In this document: piece after piece, positions 1 to 5,657 of the stretch
Position numbering within the stretch: the first letter of the stretch is position 1
Layout of the letters: each line of letters starts with the position of its first letter
Assembly (NCBI GenBank): GCA_021852325.1
Contig: JAJZNM010000132.1
Coordinates: forward strand, 1 to 5,657
Length of the DNA stretch: 5,657 nt
Direction of reading: 5' to 3'
Origin: Pseudomonadota bacterium
GTDB taxonomy: Bacteria > Pseudomonadota > Gammaproteobacteria > JAKAQQ01
The notes under the pieces: generated by a model
What the model saw: only the letters and a program-made list of their open reading frames with translations
Database searches by the model: none
What the model was told of the DNA's origin: nothing
Made by a program: the position numbers and the translations under genes

Positions 1-538
1 CAACCTCCTGTCGCCCCCGTTCCGGGACCGTTTTGGCGTAACCGCGCGGCTCGAGTTCTATGACGTGAAGGACCTGGCCGCGATCGTGACGCGATCAGCA
101 CGGCTCCTCGCGATCGGGATCACGGATCCGGCCGCCTTGGAAATCGCAAAACGATCGCGTGGAACACCGCGGATCGCGAACCGTCTCCTCAGGCGCATCC
201 GCGACTTTGCCGACATGCGAACACGGGGTGGCATCGAGCCCGAGACTGTCCGCGAGGGCATGCGCCTGCTCGAGGTCGATGGGGCCGGATTCGATCCCTT
301 GGACCGGAAATTCCTCCTCACGATCATCGAACAGCATGATGGCGGGCCAGTCGGGATCGATACCCTGGCCGCCACGCTCGGGGAGGATCGTGGCACGCTC
401 GAGGATCTCGTCGAGCCCTTTCTCATCCAGAGCGGTTATCTCCAGCGCGGGCCCCGGGGGCGGCTCGTCACCGAGGCCACCTACCGGCATCTCGGGATTG
501 AGCCCCGGACCGGTGAGGGAGGGCTGTTCTCGACATGA
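1..538 (+). CDS. ruvB: Holliday junction branch-migration ATPase RuvB, C-terminal part (5' end outside window)
   Basis: The reading frame is open from base 2 to the TGA at 536-538, giving 178 codons; the start lies upstream of the window. RuvB is the AAA+ motor that, with RuvA, drives branch migration of Holliday junctions in the cytoplasm. The visible part begins just before the conserved SPPFRDRFG segment (visible residues 4-12), which matches SPLRDRFG of E. coli RuvB and contains the region of the arginine finger. It continues through the AAA+ lid with the sensor-2 type motif [13 protein letters not shown] and ends with the winged-helix DNA-binding domain ([35 protein letters not shown]). 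The C-terminus is of normal length for the family (E. coli RuvB is 336 aa), so about the N-terminal half, including the Walker A and B motifs, is missing only because of the window edge. The stop overlaps the ybgC start as ATGA. Identification is secure from motif match along the whole visible length. Confidence 0.97.
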   Translation, partial: NLLSPPFRDRFGVTARLEFYDVKDLAAIVTRSARLLAIGITDPAALEIAKRSRGTPRIANRLLRRIRDFADMRTRGGIEPETVREGMRLLEVDGAGFDPLDRKFLLTIIEQHDGGPVGIDTLAATLGEDRGTLEDLVEPFLIQSGYLQRGPRGRLVTEATYRHLGIEPRTGEGGLFST

Positions 539-951
539 GCGGGGAGGGGGCGTGGGTCTACCGGCACCGGGTGCGGGTCTACTATGAAGATACGGATGCC
601 GCGGGCGTGGTTTACCATACGAGCTACCTCAGGTACATGGATCGTGCACGCACCGAGTGGCTGAGGAGCCACGGATGGTCAGTCGGGCGCCTGGCCAGCG
701 AGCTGGGCTTGCTTTTTGTTGTGGGAGAGGTCAAAGTCCGATACCGTATCCCCGCTCATCACGATGATGAACTTGAGGTCGGTGTACGGGTCGAATCCAT
801 GCGGCCGGCCAGTCTCACGATCGACCAGCCGGTCGTCCTGGCGGACGGCCCGCTGGTTTGCGAAGGCTCCATCCGCCTTGTTGCGGTGGGATCCGATACG
901 TTCCGTCCGAAACCCATCCCCCAAACCTTGCTGAGGGCGCTTGATCCATGA
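535..951 (+). CDS. ybgC: Hot-dog fold acyl-CoA thioesterase YbgC (Tol-Pal associated)
   Basis: A 138-aa protein, usual length for YbgC (E. coli 134 aa). The family hydrolyses acyl-CoA thioesters in the cytoplasm, and the E. coli protein has been linked to acyl carrier protein and phospholipid synthesis enzymes. The active-site signature [14 protein letters not shown] lies at residues 15-28; Asp21 corresponds to the catalytic Asp18 of E. coli and His28 to the conserved histidine. The next segment, [15 protein letters not shown], is also typical, as is the beta-strand pair around [17 protein letters not shown]. The ATG at 535 overlaps the ruvB stop and is preceded by a purine-rich GAGGGAGGG at 515-523, so the start is well supported. 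The TGA at 949-951 overlaps the tolQ start. ybgC is the usual first gene of the Tol-Pal cluster, although it is not needed for the force-transmitting complex itself. The precise substrate cannot be told from the sequence. Confidence 0.96.
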   Translation: MSGEGAWVYRHRVRVYYEDTDAAGVVYHTSYLRYMDRARTEWLRSHGWSVGRLASELGLLFVVGEVKVRYRIPAHHDDELEVGVRVESMRPASLTIDQPVVLADGPLVCEGSIRLVAVGSDTFRPKPIPQTLLRALDP

Positions 952-1643
952 CTACTCATTTATCGTTCTGGCACCTCGTTCTCGAGTCGAGTTGGATCGT
1001 CAAACTCGTCCTCCTCCTACTCGCGGCCGCTTCGGTGACCTCCTGGTCCGTCATGTTCCAGAAACGGGCGCTGTTCCGCAAGGTCTGGGCCGCTGCGCGG
1101 CAGTTTGAAAAACGATACGAGACCCAGGGCACGGATCTCGGGAAACTGTATCGCCAGATCACTGAGAACGTGCCGGAACCGGATGTGTTCGAGTCCCTGT
1201 TTCAGACCGGGTACCGGGAGTATGCCAGGCTCCTCAGGTTCGGCAACTCGCCCGCGGCACTGGAGGGGGCCCGGCGCAGCATGCTGGCGGTCGAGCGGCG
1301 GGCACTCGACCGGCTTGAAGAGCAGCTGCCGTTTCTCGCGACGGTGGGTTCGACCGGCCCTTATGTTGGCCTGTTCGGGACCGTCTGGGGGATCATGACG
1401 GCCTTCCATGCCCTCGGCAATGTGCAGCAGGCCACCCTCTCGATGGTGGCGCCGGGTATCTCCCAGGCGCTCATCGCGACGGCCATGGGACTGTTTGCGG
1501 CCATCCCGGCCGTTATCGCCTACAACCGCTACCAGACCCAGGTGATTCGTCTCGAGAACCGGATGGACAGCTTCGTCGACGAGTTCACTTCCGTGCTCCA
1601 GCGTTACCAGCCAGCGGCGGGTGCGGGGAGCGAAACCCGATGA
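948..1643 (+). CDS. tolQ: Tol-Pal system proton channel/stator subunit TolQ
   Basis: A 231-aa inner-membrane protein (E. coli TolQ 230 aa) of the MotA/TolQ/ExbB family. TolQ forms the pentameric proton-conducting stator around TolR that energises TolA. Three membrane segments are visible: about 14-37, about 128-151 and about 168-192, with the large cytoplasmic loop between the first and second. The conserved GLFGTVWGIM motif of helix 2 places Thr145, and ALIATAMGLFAAIPAVIAYN of helix 3 places Thr178; both threonines are conserved in E. coli TolQ at the same numbers. One oddity is Gln173 (codon CAG at 1464-1466) in GISQALIATA, where E. coli TolQ and ExbB have Glu in GIAEAL. The ATG at 948 overlaps the ybgC stop, with GAGGG at 933-937 as the ribosome binding site. 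The stop overlaps the tolR start. ExbB is the main alternative, but the length, similarity along the sequence and gene neighbours point to TolQ. Confidence 0.97.
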   Translation: MTTHLSFWHLVLESSWIVKLVLLLLAAASVTSWSVMFQKRALFRKVWAAARQFEKRYETQGTDLGKLYRQITENVPEPDVFESLFQTGYREYARLLRFGNSPAALEGARRSMLAVERRALDRLEEQLPFLATVGSTGPYVGLFGTVWGIMTAFHALGNVQQATLSMVAPGISQALIATAMGLFAAIPAVIAYNRYQTQVIRLENRMDSFVDEFTSVLQRYQPAAGAGSETR

Positions 1644-2071
1644 GACAAAGGCGGCGGGTACTCGGGGAGATCAATATTGTCCCTTACATTGATGTGATGC
1701 TGGTCCTGCTCGTGATCTTCATGATCACGGCACCCTTGCTCCAGGAAGGAGTGCACGTGCGCCTGCCGAGAGCCTCGGCCAAGCCGCTAGTGGTCCACGC
1801 GAATCTCACGCCCATCGTCCTCACGGTGGACCGGGACGGGCATCTGTTCCTCAACATCTCGGCCCATCCCACGCGACCTGTGGCACACCGGGTCATCGAG
1901 GCGCTCGTCGCTGCGGTACTGCGACATGATCCGGAGACCCCCGTGCTCGTGAAGGCCGATCAGAGGACTCCTTATGGACGCGTGATCCAGGCGATGGTGC
2001 TCCTGCAACACTCCGGTGCGCATGGGATCGGGCTCATGACCCGGCCAAGACCCCTCAACGCGCATCCATGA
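1640..2071 (+). CDS. tolR: Tol-Pal system stator subunit TolR
   Basis: A 143-aa protein, matching the family length (E. coli 142 aa), of the ExbD/TolR family. It has a short basic cytoplasmic N-terminus, one transmembrane helix at about residues 14-35 and a periplasmic domain. Within the signature INIVPYIDVMLVLLVIFMIT, Asp18 corresponds to E. coli TolR Asp23, the protonatable residue that couples proton flow to movement. The periplasmic part ends in the expected VLVKADQRTPYGRVIQAM segment (compare TolR/ExbD 'ADxxxxYxxVxxxM'). Two TolR helices sit inside the TolQ pentamer, and the periplasmic dimer is thought to contact peptidoglycan. The ATG at 1640 overlaps the tolQ stop, with GGGGAG at 1625-1630 placed 9 bases upstream. 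The stop TGA at 2069-2071 overlaps the tolA start. ExbD is excluded mainly by context and by similarity along the sequence. Confidence 0.97.
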   Translation: MRQRRRVLGEINIVPYIDVMLVLLVIFMITAPLLQEGVHVRLPRASAKPLVVHANLTPIVLTVDRDGHLFLNISAHPTRPVAHRVIEALVAAVLRHDPETPVLVKADQRTPYGRVIQAMVLLQHSGAHGIGLMTRPRPLNAHP

Positions 2072-2913
2072 AAAGAATCCACCTCACCGGCCGGGGATGG
2101 GCCTGGACCCAGTCGGTCCTCGTGCATCTTTTCGTCCTGGCGCTGCTTCTGGTCGGCTTCCAGAGTGCCTTCACCCAGGGTTCTGGGCAGCCTCGGGCCG
2201 TAGTCCGGCCGGTCGAAGCGCGCGTGGTGAATGGTCCGGCAATCGAGAAGGCCTGGAAAGCCTATGAGGCACGTAAGGCCGCCCGCGCGGAGGCGCAGCG
2301 GGAACGGGCGCAAAGGCTTTCCGCGGAAGCCCTGCAGGCTCGCGCCGAGAAAAGGGCCCAGCAGGCAAAACTCGCGGCACTCAAGGCCGAGCAGGCTCGC
2401 GCCCTTGCTGCACAGCAGGCGGCCGTGGCGCATCTTGAGGCAGAGAAGCAGGCCCAGGAAAGGGCGATCCGGGCCATGGCTGCACGCCAGGCGGCGGCCC
2501 GTCTGGCCGAAGCGCAGGCCTCAGCAGCACTCGAAAGGCTCCGCGCCGCCAGGCAGCATGCAAAGTTGCTGGCCCGTGAGCGCGCACTCGCTGTGCTCCG
2601 CGCCCGTGAAGCGGCGGCCAGAGTGGCGAGGCGCGCCTCGGCCCTGGCCGCCTGGGTTGCGGCAATCCGGGACCAGGTTGAAAATGCCTGGATCAGGCCC
2701 CCGGGGGTGACCGCCGGATTGAGCTGCTCGCTTTCCGTCGCACTCGCCGTGGGCGGAAACGTCCTGAGCGCCCATGTCGGGCATTGCAATGGAGGCGCTC
2801 CCGTGCGTCAATCGATCCTGGCTGCTGTCTTCCGCGCCTCGCCACTCCCGATGCCTGCCGATCCGTCGGTATTCCGTGCCCACATCACCTTCGTGTTCCA
2901 CCCGGGGTCCTGA
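2068..2913 (+). CDS. tolA: Tol-Pal system trans-periplasmic protein TolA, compact form
   Basis: A 281-aa protein, clearly shorter than E. coli TolA (421 aa). It has the three-part TolA layout. An N-terminal transmembrane helix (about residues 13-31) carries Ser16-x3-His20, equivalent to the Ser/His pair in the E. coli TolA helix that engages TolQ-TolR. A long Ala/Arg/Glu/Gln-rich helical stretch (about 55-195) is predicted to be extended helix or coiled coil and spans part of the periplasm. A globular C-terminal domain (about 196-281) contains VAAIRDQVENAW, two cysteines (220 and 240) resembling the disulfide pair of E. coli TolA domain III, and the TonB/TolA-type ending ASPLPMPADPSVF. This domain would contact TolB and, where present, Pal. 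The ATG overlaps the tolR stop; no convincing Shine-Dalgarno sequence precedes it, so translation is probably coupled to tolR. The low-complexity helix makes database matches unreliable there, but both ends and position settle the identity. Confidence 0.94.
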   Translation: MKRIHLTGRGWAWTQSVLVHLFVLALLLVGFQSAFTQGSGQPRAVVRPVEARVVNGPAIEKAWKAYEARKAARAEAQRERAQRLSAEALQARAEKRAQQAKLAALKAEQARALAAQQAAVAHLEAEKQAQERAIRAMAARQAAARLAEAQASAALERLRAARQHAKLLARERALAVLRAREAAARVARRASALAAWVAAIRDQVENAWIRPPGVTAGLSCSLSVALAVGGNVLSAHVGHCNGGAPVRQSILAAVFRASPLPMPADPSVFRAHITFVFHPGS

Positions 2914-2914
2914 C

Positions 2915-4255
2915 ATGCATCACCTGACGTCTGCCTTGCAGCGCTCGACCTGGATCCTCCTCGTCTGGACCGTCTTGGGGTTCTGTCCGGCCCAGGCGTC
3001 TCTCCGGATTCAAATCACCCGGGGCGTCCGGGTGGCCACCCCCATCGCGATCATTCCGTTCGCGCGGAAGGTCCCTGGTCCACATGGCGCGAGGGTGGCG
3101 AGGATCATTGCTCATGACCTGTCCCGCACCGGGCTCTTCAAGGCGTTGCCGCGCCACGACCTGATCCAGAGGCCGACGCGTCCCGCAGAGATCAACTTCC
3201 TCAACTGGAAGGCGCTCGGCATGAACTATCTCGTGATCGGGCACATCCAGCCGAGGAAGAGTGGGACGGGCTGGCTCCTCATCTTCCATCTCTACAATGT
3301 TCCCGCTGAAAACCAGGTGCTGGCCTATGCCCTCCCGACCAGTCTGAAAAGGCTGCGTCTTGCAGCTCACTACGTGAGTGACCTCATCTTTGAGCGCTTG
3401 ACCGGCCAGAAGGCCCCCTTCACGAGCCGGATTGCCTATGTCAAGTCCGAGCCCGCGGGCCTCACACACCACTACCAGCTCGTCGTGGCCGACTACGACG
3501 GCCACCGCGCCCGGACCGTGGTCCGCTCGAGCCAGCCGATCGTTTCGCCGTCCTTCTCGCCCCGTGGACACCGGATCGCCTATGTCTCGTTTGAAAGTGG
3601 CTTTCCAGCGATCTACGTCCAGAATCTCGAGACCGGCCACCGCACCCGGGTTCTCGCGCGTGCGGGACTCAATGAAACACCGGTCTTTACGCCGGGCGGG
3701 CAGGCACTCCTCGTCACCGTGAGCGGTTCCGGCGGCAATGCTGAGATCGCCCGCCTGGATCTCCGCAACGGATCGCTCAGAATCCTGACCCATGCTGCGG
3801 GGATCAACACGGAACCCGCCTGGTTCCCGGACGGCCGACGGATCGCCTTTACCTCAGATCGCGGTGGCAGTGCCGAGATCTATGTGAAACCGGTCGCTTC
3901 CGGCCGCACTCGGCAACTCACGTTCAAAGGGCACTACAATGCGGCGCCTGCCGTCTCCCCGACCGGCGCCTATCTGGCGTATGTGGCGCGGATGGATGGC
4001 CTTTTGCGGATCGCGCGCATGAATCTCAAGACGGGCGCCATCCGGATTCTCACTCCCGGCCCCCTCGATGACTCACCGAGTTTCGCGCCGGGCGGAGCCC
4101 TGATCCTCTTCAGTGCCTGGCAGCATGGCCGGCGCGTTCTGAAGACGGTCTCGACCCGCGGGCATGCCATCTGGCCTGTCCGGATCCCGCTCGGCCCGGC
4201 GGATTCCGTGACCACGCCGGTCTGGGGTCCGGACCTCCCCGGAACCCCTCATTGA
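2915..4255 (+). CDS. tolB: Tol-Pal system periplasmic beta-propeller protein TolB
   Basis: A 446-aa protein (E. coli TolB 430 aa). Residues 1-28 form a Sec signal peptide: a hydrophobic core (WILLVWTVLGF) and a probable signal-peptidase site after AQA28. The mature N-terminus SLRIQITRGV corresponds to the flexible TolA-binding stretch of TolB. An N-terminal alpha/beta domain (about 40-165; PIAIIPFA, HDLSRTGLF, YLVIGHI, SDLIFERLTG) is followed by a six-bladed propeller (about 168-446) with repeated blade motifs such as FSPRGHRIAYVS, WFPDGRRIAFTSDRGG and DDSPSFAPGG. TolB normally shuttles between TolA and the lipoprotein Pal. The frame is open upstream to an ATG at 2774, but that would overlap the tolA C-terminal domain by 140 bases and bury the signal peptide, so 2915, one base after the tolA stop, is chosen. 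The site upstream (GGGG at 2904-2907) is only a weak ribosome binding site. Confidence 0.96.
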   Translation: MHHLTSALQRSTWILLVWTVLGFCPAQASLRIQITRGVRVATPIAIIPFARKVPGPHGARVARIIAHDLSRTGLFKALPRHDLIQRPTRPAEINFLNWKALGMNYLVIGHIQPRKSGTGWLLIFHLYNVPAENQVLAYALPTSLKRLRLAAHYVSDLIFERLTGQKAPFTSRIAYVKSEPAGLTHHYQLVVADYDGHRARTVVRSSQPIVSPSFSPRGHRIAYVSFESGFPAIYVQNLETGHRTRVLARAGLNETPVFTPGGQALLVTVSGSGGNAEIARLDLRNGSLRILTHAAGINTEPAWFPDGRRIAFTSDRGGSAEIYVKPVASGRTRQLTFKGHYNAAPAVSPTGAYLAYVARMDGLLRIARMNLKTGAIRILTPGPLDDSPSFAPGGALILFSAWQHGRRVLKTVSTRGHAIWPVRIPLGPADSVTTPVWGPDLPGTPH

Positions 4256-4268
4256 ACTCCCTCCGATC

Positions 4269-4273
4269 AGGAG
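4269..4273 (+). promoter_or_regulatory. Ribosome binding site of the cpoB-like gene
   Basis: AGGAG stands 8 bases before the ATG at 4282, ideal spacing, in the only real gap (26 bases) of the operon. It supports the ATG over an in-frame TTG at 4252 that overlaps the tolB stop. The latter would add a ten-residue N-terminus containing an aspartate (MNSLRSGDLD) in front of the lipoprotein signal. Confidence 0.75.
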
Positions 4274-4281
4274 ATCTCGAC

Positions 4282-5070
4282 ATGAAAACACAGACCACCC
4301 TGCCGCTTTTGGGAATCCTCCTTGTATTGGCCCTGGCCGGCTGCGCGACGAAGCCCAAGCCGGTCCCCCTGACCGACCCGGTCTATTCCAAGATCAATGC
4401 ACTCGAGGTGCGCGTCGCCCATCTGGAGCGCGTGCTCCGGGGCCAGAGCCTGTTCAAGCTCACGGCCCAGGCACAGCGTGAACGCGGGGAGATCCGCAAG
4501 CTCGACGGCGCACTGGCAAGCCTGCGCCATGAGCTCCGCCATTTCCGCCATGCCGAGAGTGCCCGCTGGATCGGGGTATACAGACGGCTCAGCGAAATGT
4601 CTGGATCCCCAACGAACCCGGTGCCCGCACTCCCGCCGGCTCCCGTCCCGTCCAGCCCGCAGCCGGCAACCCCATCGGACCGGACGACCTACGGGAACGC
4701 GCTCAACCTAGTCGAAGCCGGGCACTACCATGCCGCCATTGCGGCCTTCCAGGCGTTCCGGAAGCGCTTCCCGGAAAGCCCGCTCGTCGCCAATGCCGAT
4801 TATTGGGAGGGCGCCGCAAAGCTCCAGCTCCAGGACTTTGCTGGTGCCCTCCGGGATTCGCTTCGTGTACTCCAGGATGACCCCACGTCGCCGAAGGCAC
4901 CCGCCGCCCTGTTTCAGGCCGGACTGATCCAACTCGCGATGGGCCATGTCGCGGCCGGGCAAAAGACGCTCGAAGCGGTTGAGCAAAAGTACCCTGACTC
5001 GAGTTCGGCCCGCCTCGCGCACGAGAAACTCATGAAGCTCGCAGGAGGGGGGGCACCGGGGCATCCATGA
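4282..5070 (+). CDS. cpoB: CpoB (YbgF)-family coiled-coil/TPR protein with lipoprotein signal
   Basis: A 262-aa protein. CpoB is usually a soluble trimeric periplasmic protein that links the Tol machine to peptidoglycan synthesis (PBP1B) during cell constriction. Here residues 1-21 form a lipoprotein signal: Lys2, a hydrophobic core, and the lipobox LAGC with Cys21. Ala22 at +2 gives no inner-membrane retention signal, so the outer membrane is the likely destination. Residues about 32-105 are a charged helical, probably coiled-coil segment (NALEVRVAHLERVL; LDGALASLRHELR) equivalent to the YbgF trimerisation region. A Pro/Ser-rich linker spans about 108-133. Three TPR-like repeats follow at about 136-252 (YGNALNLVEAGHYHAAIAAF; ANADYWEGAAKLQLQDFAGAL; ALFQAGLIQLAMGHVAAGQ), as in E. 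coli CpoB. It occupies the place right after tolB where pal normally lies, and no OmpA-like peptidoglycan-binding domain is present in it. The stop overlaps the queE start. Family assignment is firm; lipidation is inferred from the signal only. Confidence 0.92.
   Translation: MKTQTTLPLLGILLVLALAGCATKPKPVPLTDPVYSKINALEVRVAHLERVLRGQSLFKLTAQAQRERGEIRKLDGALASLRHELRHFRHAESARWIGVYRRLSEMSGSPTNPVPALPPAPVPSSPQPATPSDRTTYGNALNLVEAGHYHAAIAAFQAFRKRFPESPLVANADYWEGAAKLQLQDFAGALRDSLRVLQDDPTSPKAPAALFQAGLIQLAMGHVAAGQKTLEAVEQKYPDSSSARLAHEKLMKLAGGGAPGHP
5043..5048 (+). promoter_or_regulatory. Possible ribosome binding site of queE
   Basis: AGGAGG continues into a run of G (to 5053). It begins 24 bases before the ATG at 5067; the gap from its end is 18 bases, longer than ideal, although the trailing GGGG ends 13 bases away. 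The site is inside the cpoB 3' end. With the ATGA overlap, translational coupling may matter more than this motif. Confidence 0.35.
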
Positions 5071-5657
5071 AGGCGGGGGCCGGGGCCATGAAGGTCCATG
5101 CCCAGGCTGACGTCGCAACGGCACGCCTTCGGGTCACCGAGATCTTTCTCTCCCTCCAGGGAGAAGCGCGGGAATCCGGCTGGCCGACCGTCTTCATCCG
5201 ACTGACCGGCTGTCCGCTCCGCTGTGTCTGGTGCGATACGGTGTATGCGTTCAAGGGAGGCACTCTCCTGACCGAGGAGGAGGTGCTGAACCGGGTCGGG
5301 GATTTTTCGGTTCCGAGAGTATGCGTCACGGGCGGAGAACCCTTGGCCCAGAAGGGCACTTTGGCCCTCCTCGGCCATCTGGCGGACCGGGGATACCGGG
5401 TCTCCCTCGAGACGAGCGGTGCCCTGCCGATCGAGGAGGTCGATCCGCGCGTCAACCGCGTCTTGGATCTCAAGGCGCCGGGTTCGGGCGAGATGGCGCG
5501 GAATCGCTATGAAAATCTCGCCTGTCTTGCGCCGGGCGACCAGGTGAAATGTGTGATCGCGGATCGGGTGGATTATGAGTGGGCGCGCTCGATGCTCGAC
5601 CGCCATGGGCTTGCGGGGCGGGTCGAGGTCCTTTTTTCACCGGTTGCTGGAATCCTT
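5067..5657 (+). CDS. queE: 7-carboxy-7-deazaguanine synthase QueE, N-terminal 197 residues (3' end outside window)
   Basis: The frame is open for 197 codons to the last base of the window. QueE is a radical-SAM enzyme that converts 6-carboxy-5,6,7,8-tetrahydropterin to 7-carboxy-7-deazaguanine, on the route to preQ0 and queuosine in tRNA. Visible motifs are SLQGE (29-33, substrate/cofactor region), RLTGCPLRCVWCDT (45-58) with the CxxxCxxC iron-sulfur cluster cysteines 49, 53 and 56, TGGEP (88-92, SAM-binding GGE), SLETSG (114-119) and LDLKAPGSGE (134-143). The similarity is to the Pseudomonas-type form with CDTxYAFxGG. About 25-35 residues should be missing at the C-terminus. The start at 5067 overlaps the cpoB stop as ATGA. 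An ATG seven codons later (5088) is a plausible alternative, because the first 20 residues are not conserved. queE directly after cpoB is the normal order in Pseudomonas-like genomes. Confidence 0.95.
   Translation, partial: MKAGAGAMKVHAQADVATARLRVTEIFLSLQGEARESGWPTVFIRLTGCPLRCVWCDTVYAFKGGTLLTEEEVLNRVGDFSVPRVCVTGGEPLAQKGTLALLGHLADRGYRVSLETSGALPIEEVDPRVNRVLDLKAPGSGEMARNRYENLACLAPGDQVKCVIADRVDYEWARSMLDRHGLAGRVEVLFSPVAGIL

Noticed and set aside
700..760. T-rich stretch in ybgC as an internal promoter for tolQRAB
   Set aside because: No convincing -35/-10 pair at proper spacing could be picked out, and the bases are explained by coding for the conserved [12 protein letters not shown] segment.
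2260..2640. Repetitive GC-rich GCG/CAG-type pattern as a DNA repeat or mobile element
   Set aside because: It is the Ala/Arg/Glu/Gln-rich helix of TolA; the repetition is in residue composition, not an exact DNA repeat.
2774..2914. N-terminal extension of tolB from an upstream ATG at 2774
   Set aside because: It would overlap the conserved tolA C-terminal domain by 140 bases and put 47 non-conserved residues before a clear signal peptide; the ATG at 2915 gives a normal TolB.
2885..3793. 302-codon open frame on the - strand opposite tolB
   Set aside because: It is antisense to a well-conserved tolB, has no recognisable domains, and open antisense frames are common opposite GC-rich coding sequence.
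2915..4255. Changed TolB propeller residues as proof of lost Pal binding (e.g. Leu252 at the place of E. coli His246)
   Set aside because: From memory, Pseudomonas TolB, which works with Pal, also has GLN at this place, so the difference from E. coli does not indicate loss of the Pal interface.
4252..4281. TTG start of cpoB at 4252 overlapping the tolB stop
   Set aside because: The ATG at 4282 has AGGAG at ideal spacing and begins directly with a compact lipoprotein signal; the TTG form adds an unusual acidic-residue-containing extension.
4914..5606. 230-codon open frame on the - strand opposite cpoB and queE
   Set aside because: It lies opposite two genes with clear family motifs and shows no domain or start signal of its own.

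Overview
The window is a fragment of a Gram-negative, GC-rich (roughly 60-65 % by eye) bacterial chromosome. All genes lie on the + strand. The order ruvB - ybgC - tolQ - tolR - tolA - tolB - cpoB(ybgF) - queE is the Tol-Pal cluster arrangement known from gammaproteobacteria such as Pseudomonas, so a gammaproteobacterium or close relative is the best guess. The genus cannot be read from the sequence.

Layout: bases 1-538 hold the C-terminal half of RuvB, the Holliday-junction branch-migration motor. Bases 535-951 encode the hot-dog acyl-CoA thioesterase YbgC. Bases 948-2913 encode the inner-membrane part of the Tol machine: TolQ and TolR form the proton-driven stator and TolA is the trans-periplasmic transmitter. 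Bases 2915-4255 encode the periplasmic beta-propeller TolB. Bases 4282-5070 encode a coiled-coil/TPR protein of the CpoB (YbgF) family that carries a lipoprotein signal peptide. Bases 5067 to the window end hold the first 197 codons of queE, a radical-SAM enzyme of 7-deazaguanine (queuosine precursor) synthesis.

The genes are packed with almost no free DNA. Five of the seven junctions are ATGA stop/start overlaps, one gap is 1 base (tolA/tolB), and the largest gap is 26 bases (tolB/cpoB). This indicates one polycistronic, translationally coupled unit. No promoter, terminator, RNA gene, repeat array or mobile element was recognised, and no stretch over 300 bases lacks a gene.

The main departure from the textbook cluster is that pal, the peptidoglycan-binding outer-membrane lipoprotein gene normally between tolB and cpoB, is absent. 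The protein in the next position is a lipidated CpoB. Either pal sits elsewhere in the genome, or the outer-membrane anchoring of this Tol system has been rearranged. A second oddity is a Glu-to-Gln change in TolQ transmembrane helix 3 at a position that is Glu in E. coli TolQ and ExbB. Otherwise the window is a recognisable housekeeping operon; no wholly new system was found.
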